Source: Periconia sp. R9002
Lineage: Eukaryota; Ascomycota; Dothideomycetes; Pleosporales; Periconiaceae
Direction of reading: 5' to 3'
DNA: 64,000 nucleotides
Assembly: GCA_023627715.1 (NCBI GenBank)
Contig: JAMAHW010000003.1
Coordinates: forward strand, 310,001 to 374,000
Below the pieces are notes generated by a model. That model ran no database searches. It had not been told where the DNA came from and saw only the letters and a list, made by a program, of their open reading frames with translations. The position numbers were made by a program, and so were the translations under genes. Of this stretch, positions 36,800 through 47,979 are shown piece by piece. The number at the start of each line of letters is the position of its first letter. The stretch's first letter is position 1.

Positions 36800-38642
36800 A
36801 ATGAATGATGGACTATCTGGCGAAGCAAACAAAGGGAACCCGGGGATTGGGTTGCCTTTAAACACCTCTGTGGGAGCTCAAGTGGGATGTTGCATATGGC
36901 AAAAGCCAAGCCCCCGATGTCTTTGATAGCTTGGCGCAGTGCCTACTTTCTTGGGACCGGTCGACCGGTCATTCGATACGTTCCCAGAGTTCCCGTGTCC
37001 ATCTCTTAGCACATATGAAGCCATTCCCTCGTCTATGCCCGGCGGGTGGATAAATTGGCGGCATGTACGAATGAGAAAGGGCCGCATTGACCGTACACCC
37101 GTAGGTCGTACATACATACCGTCCACCAACAGCGGAATTGATAGCAAGAGAAACGGAAAGTCACAACAACAAACAAGCAAAACACATCCCTGCAACCTCT
37201 CCCTGTCGACTACATTGAGACGCCATCATGGGGTACCGCCGTTATTCGAATATGACGATGGTGGGGTCGGAGGGTGGCGAATGGAGGAAATGCATGTCAG
37301 GTGAAGTGTGCGAAAGGCGCGGCGGAAAACCTTGGCAGTCCGCGCCACTCAACCTCGTCGGAAGTTCGGCAGTACTTAACGTCATCTTGCTCGCCTTCAG
37401 TCCAGAACCTGCTGCATGTCGCAATCGAGTGGAAAGCCTGATTAGTTCTCGTAGCCTCAGGCCTATGTTGCCAAGCTCTTGTTCGGTGCTGCTAGCTGGT
37501 TGGCATTTCTTCGATGTCGTGGACGTACACGAACTTGGAGGCGAAGCTTGTTGATTTAAAAAGCAATCCGGAGAATTCTAGGGCAGTTTCGGCGAAGCGG
37601 TCTTCCAATCCCAATCGAACTCTTGTTCCAGCTCCAGTCTCCAGCTTCTCCGTTTGATCTTGTCATGTCTGGGAGGCGCAATCTGGTCTGGCCCGCTGGC
37701 GATTGCTGAGTCAGTTCTCTACCAGGCGATGTTAATGGTTCTTGGTGTACAACTTTGGTACGATCTCAAGTCCCTCGCTGCTTATTTTATCTGTCTGTCT
37801 GCTTCTGTATGTTTCCCCACAATTCTTGTAAGCGACGGATGGTATCGTCATCCATCCACTCGTTCGTGCTCAGCATGACAGTAGACATGGGTTGATATGC
37901 ATCCAAGACACAGACATATTCTTGTAATCCTTCGTTCGTCGATATTGCCAATGCATCCCATCCGGTCAATGATCGCTCCCTCCAAGCTGGCAGGCCGAAG
38001 CTTTCGGGTATGCAGCCACATGATCAAGACTTTAGTACTTTGTAATTTTGTACACGTTGCCTCTATCACCTTTTCGTGTACATATATCGCATTATCTACA
38101 GCTTGCACAGCGGAGCTTCGGGAAACAGACCATACCCACCTCCTGCTGTGATATTTGAACTCGTCGTGGAATTCTCCCCTCATGTTTTGGCCAGTAGAAT
38201 CCTTGCATGATTCTAAAGTCTTGGGCTCTCTTGTGTTCGTCACCCGGTAGGATGGTACTTATCAGTGGGGAAAAGCAAATATTCTTCTTTGGGCATCAAG
38301 AAAACGCTTCCCCATTTTTTTCTTGTGAATCACATTCCCGAACCGCGTTAGTCATTGTACCAGAATATTGCATCAATGCATTGACGTAACTGTCAACTTG
38401 TCGAGGAAGACATTTCTTGGTGGAAATGAACTCATTCGTTAATGCAACTAGAGGCTCTGGAAGATCAGGTAACGAGAAGACATGTGGTCGAAGAGAAAAA
38501 CGGAGCATAGATTTTACACATCCAATTATCATCAAACTACATTACCATTACCTCCCCGCTTGCAATGCGAGCAGCCTCTGCCCATAACATCCATTTTATT
38601 TTGGTCGCGTGTCCAGATCCACCAATCAGACTCAATTGTTTA
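36800..38642. promoter_or_regulatory. ENA upstream region: PacC-like sites and a 16-bp palindrome
   Basis: No gene is seen in 1.8 kb. GCCAAG, or its complement CTTGGC, occurs at 36905-36910, 36930-36935, 37331-37336 and 37470-37475. This hexamer is the core of the PacC/Rim101 site (GCCARG). A perfect 16-bp palindrome, GACCGGTCGACCGGTC, lies at 36955-36970. The far part (37500-38640) is the 3' flank of the WSC gene and shows nothing else. Confidence 0.5.
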
Positions 38643-40285
38643 TTAGTAGTGCGAAGGTTTGGGCACGGTTGTCGACGATGTAGTCTTCACAGACGTGACT
38701 GGCTTCGAGGAGCTCGTAGAAGTAGCCGGAGCGCAGATTATTCCGAGCCAGCAACTTGTGGATGGATTATCTACGGGAGGCCAGCACAGAATGCCTTCAC
38801 AGGGCGGGATCTCAGGTGTCCATGGCGGAGTGGTCGTCGTGGTGTGGAATGTTGTAGGCGCCACACAATAATATCCTGAGCATTTGGTCGTGCTTGAGGT
38901 TTTAGGCGTGGAGGAACTGGACTTTGAAGTAGAAGGAGGGGGCTTGGAAGAACTTGTGGAAGTGGTTGGCTTCCCTGAAGTTGTGATTGGACAATAATAT
39001 CCCGAACATTTTGTCGTGGACGAAGGCTTTGGGGTAGAGGTGCTAGTTTTTGAGGATGAAGTAGGAGTTTTGGATGTTGACGTAGTAGGCTTTCCGGGCG
39101 GGGAAATTGGACAATAGCCTACACATGTTGTTGTTGAGGGTTTTGAAGTAGATGAACTAGGCTTCGAGGAAGAGGTAGTAGGTTTTCCTGGTGGGGAAAT
39201 GGGACAGTAATAGCCTACACATGATGTTGTTGAAGTTTTCGGAGTCGAGGTACTAGTCTTAGACGTTGATGTAGGAGGTTTGGAGGTAGAGCTGGTTGGC
39301 GTTCCTGGTGGGGAAATGGGACAGTAGTAGCCTACGCATTTTGATGTCGAAGGTGTAGGGGTAGATGAAGTAGGTGAAGAAGTTGGCGTCGAAGTACTAG
39401 AAGGAGTGGGGGTCGAAGAAGTTGGCGTTGACGTTGGGGACGACGTGCTTGACGATATAACAGGAGGGGCGCAAGGATCGGTACTCTCCAGATTCTTCGC
39501 AACGTATAAAGATAGATGATCAGGTCCTCCGCATGTCTCCGTGCTGTTACCGGTGCATGGAGTGGAGCATTGCCCAGCATCTGTAGGCAACGTACCATTA
39601 CCTAAAACGACGCCGCAATAACATTCACGTCCGAATTCTGTGCCTGCAAATGGGAAACCCTTGTTCCCACAGGCAGTGAGGCAAGTTTCGGTACTCATTG
39701 CAGAAGCGTTGAGACGGTCCCATTGTGAGTAGTCTAGCGATCGACCATTTGTACCTTCAGTGTAGCATCCGAGTGACTTGTAGTCGGATGAAACAGCGAT
39801 ATCATCTGCATCAGGGAACGTAGGGTCTTGATATATTGACAAGCGATCTTCTCCTCCACAAACTTGAGTTGGATCACCTGTAAGAATCGCAAAATTAGAC
39901 TGGGACCAATAGATTAAATCACGAGAAAAAATGATAATTTACCATTGCAAGGCAGATTGCAGTCTGTTTCTGCAGCAGCGAAAGACGAAACACTTGCTCC
40001 ACAAAAACATTGGCCATGGTATTCGAGACCGGCGTAGCGGTAGTTGTTTCCTTTGCAATACGCTGTGCATTGCTCGACTGTGGCATTGTTGAATTCGAGC
40101 TGGGTCTGAAAAGGAAGCGCTCGGCTAGATACCGAGTCGACGAAACATCCCGAGTAAACGAATTTGGTATATGGATAAACGCATGGCGGCTGTGGTGGGT
40201 TGTTGCGAGCGACCAGCGATCCTGTGGCCGAGGCAAATACTGCGAAGCCAATCAAAGAAAGTGATAGAGACGACATGACTACCAT
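38643..40285 (-). CDS. Secreted two-WSC-domain protein with CxGYYC repeats
   Basis: Two exons joined near 39882-39942, about 527 residues. ATG 40285 (or the in-frame ATG at 40276) opens a signal peptide (MSSLSLSLIGFAVFASATGS). Two WSC domains follow: YSGCFVDSV...CQCFCGASV-type in exon 1 running into VCGGEDRLSIY, then LGCYTEGTNG...RECYCGVVLG...TCGGPDHLSLY. WSC domains bind wall polysaccharide, and such proteins act as wall-stress sensors or secreted carbohydrate-binding proteins. The second half is Ser/Thr/Pro-rich, surely O-glycosylated. It holds five spaced motifs C[VS]GYYCP[I] (one shortened to CVGYC) and two related ones at the end (CEGILC, CWLGIIC). There is no transmembrane helix or GPI-type tail at the C-terminus, so a secreted or wall-retained form is likely. 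Confidence 0.87.
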
Positions 40286-41728
40286 TACTATTGACTCTGA
40301 AGATGACGCCAAACTGCAGGTCACAAACGTGATACTCGAACAGAGTATTCCGCTTATTATAACTAACTACATTGTTAACTTCTTCACTATCAATAAGCTC
40401 GTATCAATGAGCCTGCAACAAAATATTGTTCTGCACGGCATGGCGTGTTGATAAATCGTATATGTATTAGCCGAGGGGCGAATATCGTGGAGAAGGCTGA
40501 GTTCTAGACTCGATACCCTGCACCCATGCGAGGAGATGGCCCAAAGCGTGCACAATCGACAGGCACAGCTTCCTCTTTTGGATGTGATTCTGCAGGCGAA
40601 ACGCAGAAGTCGATAAAATCGGCGCCTCTTCTCGTATTGACGGCGGGCTGAACGTTGGATTTGGCTTTACGAAGCGCCAATGTTGGAACGTCAGCAAAGA
40701 ACGTGAAGAAGATGGACAGATTCGGGATATATAACGCATCAATCAATAAATAAGAACTGGGACGACGCAGGTGTTTGCGTTTGTGTAAAAGGGAGTGCAT
40801 GGACGCTAAACCCATTGCAAACAAGGCCCCCAGAGCGATTAGGCATGTTCCGATAATTTATCGGATGTTGGTCGTGTCAGACAGGTGCCGATTTTCTTTT
40901 CCTTTTAAATACAATCAATTGATGATGCTTCAGTACTCACCGAATCGACTACATGGGTGCACAATGCACATAACGCTGCCAGTATTCCGTAAAGCTCGAA
41001 AGTATTTTTTAGAAATAGAAAAGACGATTAGTCTTTGCCTCGGACATTCTTCTTGAGCTGTTTACAGCAGATCTTGGGGTTTCGTGTTCGTTCTACTTGA
41101 CCTTTCTGGGGAATCGGATCATTTGGCCAAAGAGGCTCGCTTACCCTTTAACTTGACTGACGCTGCGTTCTCGTATCCGGGTATATGCTGTATTTGTACC
41201 ACGTACACTACCAAAGTCGACATTCCAGCGCTGAGTAGATGTGTTCGCTCTCCCAGCGGAATGGGAACGGCACAGCAGAAGATGCTGCGGAATCGATCAG
41301 AAGCTGAATAGAGAAATCGCGCACGTCGTTAGTATAAAGTATTTACAGAATTCGTACCAATTACACTTTGATCGACACTGAGAAACGTCGGGAGTCATAG
41401 TTCTTGTCTCCAGCTTGTTTGCAATACGAATCAATCACTATGAATAGTAGATGGGTCGGCCAATCATCTTGCACTTTTTACACGTCTTACAGTTGTACAT
41501 AACTTTCACGACCGGAGGTAAGAAGTCCGAGGCCATCCTTGAAAATTCGAACATCTAGAGTTGTAGTGAATGCATATAGTGATACGGATATGTAGAAAGG
41601 GCTGCTTCACCACCATTATTTCCCTCAAAGAATACGTGAGTTTCACGAAAGCCATCGTAACGAGTACGAGAATACCTAAACTTTATTTCGAACGGCATGA
41701 TTCGATTAGCAACAGATACTACTAGTAA
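40286..41728. other. Intergenic region between the WSC and GH72-like genes
   Basis: About 1.4 kb without a supported gene. Several short frames on both strands overlap (40467-41311) but show no domain and no consistent splice pattern. Confidence 0.5.
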
Positions 41729-43877
41729 TTAACGACGACTATCGGGTCTCCCTGCATCTGACTCCAAATGCCCACCTCTTTCACTCGGCAATTCCTGAGG
41801 GCCTCTGATATCTTTGCCCGGCAGCTCGACTAAAGCCGTTTGCCCTGCGGCAATATGACTTTCTTGATTTCCGGGGAGTTCATGGTGGGGATGCTGAAGT
41901 GGTGGGTGGGGAAGCTCGATAGGAACTTGAATACCCGGAGCAACACCAGGATATCCATCGCCAGGCGCTTCCGAAGGCAACCCGACATCCGTCTCATGTA
42001 GCGGTTGCGAAGCGAGTTCCGTTCTCTTATACGGGTTTTCTTCCATTGTACTTTCGGGTTTCTCGCCCTCGGTTCGAATACGCTTTTGTCGTTTTCTGTG
42101 CCGATACACGAGGTAGGTCACGCCGGTAATAATCAAGGCCCCCAAAGCGCTCCCCACGTCGATTCCGGCTTTTTTTGAGTCGCTCAGGGATTTCGTGGAT
42201 GGATTTTCTGTAGGTTTCAAGCCGGCTGTGCCGGTTGTGCTTCTAGGCTGGCTTTTGGTGGGTTTGAGTGCAATACTGGTGACTTTGCCATTGCTGTCTT
42301 TTATTTGATACTTGATAGAAGTTACGAGCACATCCACCATCTGGCCTCGCTTACCGCCGGCACCTTTGGTAATAAGATCGTGAACTGAGGGTGGTCGCGT
42401 TGGTAATGCCCACACTGTAGGCACGGTGAAGGCAGTTTCAACCCAGGTATTAACAATTGTTTTATTTTTGATGAGATCGCCCGCGCATTGTGCACGTGTG
42501 TTGTCTGTATCAGTTAGGCCTCCCATGTCAAGATACGTCTCCGTGTTCTGGTTGCTGAAGAAGCTTCGATAACGATCGAACATCCACGTCAGCTGTAAAT
42601 TATTGTTTGTATCGATGGTGACCATGTTGCATAGCAATGGGTTAGGGTTAAAAAAAGAGTTTGCCCTAGGTGTACAATCAGCTCAGTTGTCCTGTCTTTG
42701 AACATCGGGGTCCCCTACCACTGAGATCTTATACTTCCAGCGAACCTACCCACAGGGAATAGTAAAGTGTTGTTGGAGCCTTGGGTGAAGAGTAAGCTCA
42801 AGTCTTGGTTGATGGTTTCGTTATCTACTGATCCCTGTGTGATGTTGTACACCTTGTATGACGCAATGCCGTGGAAAAATGCAGGTGCATATTGTGAAGT
42901 TGTGCTAATAGCTCTGCTAATAGTATTCACACGCCCTGTCAGATCTGTGGCATTCTTGTATTCGAGCCCCCAGGGCATAAGAGCAACAAAGTCGATGGAG
43001 GAGGATGTAGGCTCGTCCTCAATACTGCAAGACATCCATTTCAAGGTATCGGGCCAGACATTTTGGGTATCAAGGGTAACACCAGCGCCCACTAGGATTG
43101 GGTATACGCTGTTTTCAGAAATATACTCCTTGACGTCCCGAATAACCGCCTAAGATGGATGGTATGTCAGTTGAAGGATACAGAGGTAAGGAGCATGCGT
43201 ACCCGAGCCTTGTTTGCCGCGTCAGAATATTGAGCAGGATACACTGATAGAAGATCCACAACATCAGGGAAGGTTGTGGCTACCAAGCCAAGCAAGTTTT
43301 CGTAATCCTTCACGGCATCTATGGTGCGAAACATGGTTTGCAGTCGGGTTCCATTGTAGACAGAGGTTGGTTCCTCGAGAGAGTATGGTCAAACATCGAG
43401 AGCCAACAACACATATATTTGCACGCTATTAAATATCGAGAAGCAGTCATCGTGGTTGAGATCCGGATCTAATGGGTTGTTAACCGCCACTACATTGACC
43501 CCGAGCTCTTTCATCAATGCCGCATCGCGCCTGCATGCCTCGGCATCGTTCAAACTATCTATCTTGGTTGGATCCGTCGTGGAGTTTGAGGTAGTGTATC
43601 CGGGACATTGATGTTAAATGTATATGTCCTTCCCACAAAGATGATACCCAGACATACATCATTCCATTCATGAGGATCGTGCCTCCAGTCCGATTGCTGA
43701 TTATATATCGACCATTAATACTGGCTTGGTCAAGAGCTAGCGTCAGCCTCAAGAAGGTGAGTAACCAGGCTGCGATCAGAGTAAAATTTCTCTGTTTATT
43801 TTATTAGCATAGGTTGGGTTCAATCTTGCGAAAGTGTACATGTCCGAACCATAATGAAGGCGTGCATGTGTCAGCAT
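41729..43877 (-). pseudogene. GH72-like membrane protein, catalytically dead, with an in-frame TGA
   Basis: Related to fungal 1,3-beta-glucanosyltransferases (GAS/GEL, GH72). A hydrophobic leader (NFTLIAAWLLTFLRLTLALD) precedes INGRYIISNRTGGTILMNGM. Then come DSLNDAEACRRDAALMKELG, NPLDPDLNHDDCFSIFNSVQ and IYVLLALDV, in GH72 order. An in-frame TGA at 43389-43391 interrupts this conserved block. The site of the acid/base Glu (GNEV) reads ATTFPDV, and the nucleophile segment (FFSEYG) reads FFHGIAS, so both catalytic Glu are missing. After ADCTPRANSFFNPNP the C-terminus has a single helix (VGSALGALIITGVTYLVY), a basic stop (RHRKRQKRIR) and a ~100-residue Pro-rich tail with ELPG/ELPSER motifs. The start at 43877 and first introns are tentative. 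A 47-nt intron could remove the TGA but would also delete a conserved strand. Confidence 0.55.
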
Positions 43878-44444
43878 TACTAGAAGCTTGAGGATCTTTA
43901 GGCAATCGAAAACAAGAAATAGCATACGTCCGGACTATTATGAGTTGATGAGCGATGAATTATATAAACTGTTTCATCTGAAGTATTGAAGGCAAACGGT
44001 TTGCCTTGTTCGCTTCAACGTGATACGTTCCCCTTTTTCCTTGTAGTCCAAAAGAGGAAAAGAAGAAGCAGGATACTGCTCAATAACCCCTGCATCATCT
44101 TGGCAGCAGAAAGGGGAGCACCGCGTAGCAAGAATACGAACTACAAACCATGCGCTCTGATGTCATTCGTTTGGATGATAGGTAACTATGAAGCGCAATC
44201 TCATGCACAGCAATAAAAAGTTTCTGAAAAAGAGAACGCGGCGAATTCATGTAGGTGAAAAATACAAGTTTATCATTGCAGAGTAATTAGGTTGCTCCCG
44301 GTATTAACGCAGTAGAGTACCATAAACAGTTCCTCGGTCTGGAGGTACACCTGTGACAGCACTCACTCATTGCAAGGACGTCTACACCGAATCAGGGCTC
44401 AAAGATCATTCAATAAAACAACCTGATTTCAACCAAGAAAACGG
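43878..44444. other. Intergenic region
   Basis: About 570 bp between the GH72-like gene's 5' end and the AIM9 stop. Nothing recognisable. Confidence 0.5.
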
Positions 44445-46389
44445 TTATCCACTATTCGAAAGTTCCGTTTCCAACTTCTGCAGGGTCCCAACCTCATTAA
44501 AAGGCCAGAGACGCGTCCGCCAATCCCCACTACCCCGACCCTCCTCAATACTCTCCACCCACTGGCTAAACAATCTCGCGTTCTCCTCTTTTGCAGCATC
44601 CCACTTGTCCACAGGAATCCACCCATCCGAATCTGCATCTAGAGCGCGCTTAAGGAACAACTTCAGCTGCTGTACCGTTTCGAAGTCTTCGTACTGCGTT
44701 GCATGCTCAGCGAGCTCTTCGGGTGTGGGTCGATACGGACAACGGCCAGAGAGGCCGAGTTCAGTCCAGCGTTGTGAGAGATCGATTAGCTCCTGCCGTA
44801 AAGCCGCTGCACCATCTCTCCAGGACGCATCGCAGTAACGGATAGGCCTGAGCAGTGTTTGATCCATGGCGCGTGCATCATGGAGTTTTCGCATGTAGCC
44901 AGCAAGCACGACCTCGAAGGTTTTGATGCATGTCGAAACGTCTTTTTCGTGCTTTATCCTTGCTGCTTTTTCTTCTGGACTCTCTGGTAGTGGTTCCTCA
45001 GAAGCTGCGGGTGTTTCCTTGGAAGGCTTCGCATTAGACGTGTCAGCTTCTGACATCAACTTTTCCAGGATTGGGAGGTCGTCGGCAGGATCCTCAACTA
45101 GATCAGGCGTATGATTTGCGTAAACGAATGCTGGCTCGATACACGTAGATTGCCAATCGATCATTGCAGTGACACGGGAAGGTTCTGCCTCCGAGACGTA
45201 GATGTTCCTTTTGTGAATGTCAGGGTGAAGCAATGTTGGACCGGTCACGTTCTGTATGATTGGGCTCTTGATCAATTCGTCAATTACTTCTTTGCTGATC
45301 TCCAGCAGACGGAGGTGCTCCTGGATAGAGCCGCGGTATGGTGGTTCTTCTTTTGCGGTATATCCTTTTGGAATTCGCGAGAAGCCGGCATCGATCAAAC
45401 CATTGCAGTAAGACTGCAGGCCAGTCCCTAACGAGAAATGGTAAATACTTTTCCTGGGATAATCTTGTACAAGTAGGCAGAGGTGGGCTAACTTACACGG
45501 TCCTCTATTGGGAGGCCTTTCTTCGTAGGACCGAGTCTCGCCGACGTTACAGTCCCAGTATTGCGTACCGCAGTGAGGCCCAATGCAGAAACCTTTAACA
45601 AACTCGATTTTTAAATTCGGAGCAATCGGCGCGTCGGCAAAGTATAGGCTTCCGTACGCAGGGAATGGAAGACGTGCCATCTCAGTCATCATCAAGGCCA
45701 CGTTTTTTACGCATAACATGTGTTGATGAGGAGACATAGAGGGCCACTTCGCATGCAGTTGAACTCCAGGGGCGTGTTCCATTATTATATATTCGGTGCC
45801 GATGGAAGTTGCGTCGTCACTCCAATCCAGAACTTTTGGGACGGGTATCTTTGTAAACGAACGTACTAGAGAATATGTAAGTTGATTGATTCTACATTTG
45901 CGTGGAATTTCCACTATACCGTAAGCCATCGTTGCTACTTCGGAGTTCGTGGTCAATCTTGGTGGGCCAGCAATACGATATGGCACTCTAGCGACAACGC
46001 GAGCTCCATTGTCCAGACCCAGAACGAAGACTCTGTTGAAGCCACCCTCTTTCTTTTCATACCGTACGACTTTTGTCGCCCCTGTGCACGCGTTTACAGC
46101 CTTTGTGCAGAGCGCGGCAAAATCGAATTTAACGTAACGTGCTTCGCATTGTAGCTTGTCGTTATTCAGCCAGCGCCCAGTGGTGTAGACATATGGATCT
46201 GTCGCTGTGATTATGGAAATCAGTTCATTCTCTCCTGGCGCAAAGTTTATGCTCACGATTTTGGATTTGTTCCTTCGATTCTGGTGAGGCAGCTGTATGT
46301 AGGACTCTGCTGGCGGTTACTGCAAGCTGCGGTCGCGTAGTCGTGCTTGCACGTGTAGATTGAAACAACCGTCGGAACTGGCCTAGCAT
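44445..46389 (-). CDS. AIM9: AIM9-family mitochondrial kinase-like protein
   Basis: Four exons (46257-46389, 45920-46204, 45497-45865, 44445-45427) give 589 residues. Exon 1 encodes an Arg/Ser/Thr-rich, acid-free presequence (MLGQFRRLFQSTRASTTTRP), so import into mitochondria is likely. The body is an aminoglycoside-phosphotransferase-like kinase fold. It has DPYVYTTGRWL, the glycine-rich KKEGGFNRVFVLGLDNG, a lysine/arginine strand VVARVPYRIAGPP, and the hinge EYIIMEHAPGVQL. The catalytic loop is LLHPDIHKRNIYV and the metal-binding motif AMIDWQS. AIM9 mutants in yeast show altered mitochondrial inheritance; the substrate is not known. Introns 2 and 3 are 54 and 69 nt, multiples of three without stops, so the frame reads through both. 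A dispersed-repeat copy lies ~95 bp upstream of the ATG. Confidence 0.9.
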
Positions 46390-47410
46390 AGTAGTAGAAC
46401 AGAAAGGATAGAAATCAGATACCTAATAGAGAGTTAACGGTGGATGTGGGCGCGGGTAAATATCAATAGAAGAAAACTAGTTGATCAAAAGTGTTCTCTT
46501 CTTCGCAATTAATTGGTGTAATCAGTGACGGTATCAACACTGATTTTGGGTCTCAGGTAACAACATCCTTGGCTGGGGACGTGCTCACAGGTAACTATTG
46601 GTCACACCTTAGGGAGTATAAAATCCCTCATATTCACATATCCTAAAAGAAGGTTAAAAATCAGAAATGAAAATTTCCTCAGTGCATCCATATATGTGTG
46701 CCTTTAGCTACATAGCTATGTAGCCTTTACATTTCCCTCCTAAATAGGGGAACTTATTGGTGTGTTGTAGAAATACATAATCTGGCGCCAAAGAAGGAAA
46801 CTGGGAAACCTTTACCCTATTGGTGTTCCGTATCCTGTGCCGTGCCGTGTCGAGCCGTTTATAATAAGGAGAATAGAAGAAAAAGGAAAGAAGAATGGAG
46901 TAGTGGGAGGGGGGGAAGAAGAAGAAGAGGAGGAGGAGGAGGAAAGGAAGAAGGGATCGAGGTGGGGTAAAAAGGTCAAGGGGGCATAAAGAGAAGTGAG
47001 TGAAAACATGCCAGTACACAGTCTCTTTCCGTCTCTATTCTCCGATCCACCTGAACCATTCAAACCTCCCCTCTTGTCCCCTCACATCCCACCTCGAAAA
47101 GAAAGTAGCCCAGCAAGTATGTCCGACCTTTGAAAATATCCCACCACGGTCAGAAGAACAAAGAAACCCGCATCCTCCATATACGTTCCCGAGGAGGCGG
47201 AAGTGATTCGCAAGCATGTACGAGAGATGTCGCGAGCCGAGAAAACAAGCGTAAGCAGCAGGATGAAAAAAAAGGCGGTTCGGTCGAGTCATACGTCGCT
47301 TATCTCGTGCGCGAGCGCGTGGCCATGGGTCGGGAGGAGCTGGATCGCGGTTTGGACGACGAGGAGGGGGAGCCAGACCTCGCATTCCTACATAGATTTC
47401 CGTCTCACCG
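46390..47410. other. AIM9 upstream region with a repeat copy and a purine tract
   Basis: Holds dispersed-repeat copy A (46484-46591) and a 52-nt homopurine run on the plus strand at 46905-46956 (GGA/GAA-rich). No gene is supported. Confidence 0.55.
46484..46591 (+). repeat. SINE-like dispersed repeat, copy A
   Basis: 108 bp from ATCAAAAGTGTT to GCTCACAGG, colinear along its whole length with the copies at 53956-54060 and (reverse strand) 15570-15674. It includes TTGGTGTAATCAGTGACGGT and TCTCAGGTAAC. AATCAGTG and CACTGATT inside form a perfect 8-bp inverted repeat. A degenerate flanking duplication (AACTAGTTG / AACTATTGG) may be present. It sits about 95 bp upstream of the AIM9 start codon. 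Confidence 0.7.
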
Positions 47411-47979
47411 TCAGCAAAAAGGGAACATGACTCGTTGTTGCTGCCGAAATGTTGACCCATCCACAGACACATAGTGTCTTTCTTTCCTGCGCGAAACGTC
47501 CGGAGTATGATGATGTGAATGGGTGGGAGGAGAAGTAGAGAGGAGAAGGGCAAAAACGTACGAATCCTGCGCGGCATTCCACGTCTTGACAAAGGCGCGC
47601 TGGGTGCGGTCCTCGTAGTCCTCGGTCTTGACCTCGCGGACGGCGACCTTGGCGCCTTCCTTGGTGAAGACGACGTTCTTCTTTTCCATCTTGCGCACGC
47701 CGCGCTCGGCGAGTTCGTTGGAGTAGAGGTAGATCTGTTCGCGCGCGAGCGGTTTGGTTAGTCGGGATTTTGCATGTTTGTGTTTATTATTCTGTGGATG
47801 TGGAGGATTTCGGGCAGACCGCGCAAGAGTGTACACGGTGCTTCTGCAGAGAGGGAGCGCTGGGGGAATGTGTAGAGTGGAGTGGAGTGGAGTGGGCGTA
47901 CTTGGTATCCTACGTAACCGAGGCCGGCGACGACGGCGAAGAGGATGACGAGCGGGATGAGGTTTGCGATTGCGCCCAT
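47411..47979 (-). CDS. Small conserved membrane protein (unknown function)
   Basis: ATG 47979 opens MGAIANLIPLVILFAVVAGL with GYVGYQ, a signal-anchor helix. After a GT-AG intron (donor at about 47900), exon 2 gives IYLYSNELAERGVRKMEKKN with VVFTKEGAKVAVREVKTEDY and EDRTQRAFVKTWNAAQDS. This layout (one N-terminal helix, ..Y.NEL..R...KMEKKNV.FTK.GA.V.V, then QRAFVKTWN) is a small fungal protein family of unknown role, probably in the ER or mitochondrial outer membrane. The C-terminal end is uncertain: the frame can run to TGA 47411-47413 either directly or through a GTACGT...CAG intron. The usual family ending was not identified. Confidence 0.65.

Noticed and set aside
36799..36865. Longer N-terminus for the ENA pump
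   Set aside because: The upstream in-frame extension begins at GTG, not ATG; the first ATG is at 36799 and fits the family.
42635..42652. Telomere-like GGGTTAGGGTTA
   Set aside because: Only two units, inside a coding exon (encoding FNPNP on the minus strand); explained by protein sequence.
42683..42685. A second in-frame TGA in the GH72-like gene
   Set aside because: A canonical 68-nt GT-AG intron (42682-42749, GTAGGT...CTGAG) removes it and joins FPV to ADCTPRANSFF in frame, so it is not evidence of decay.
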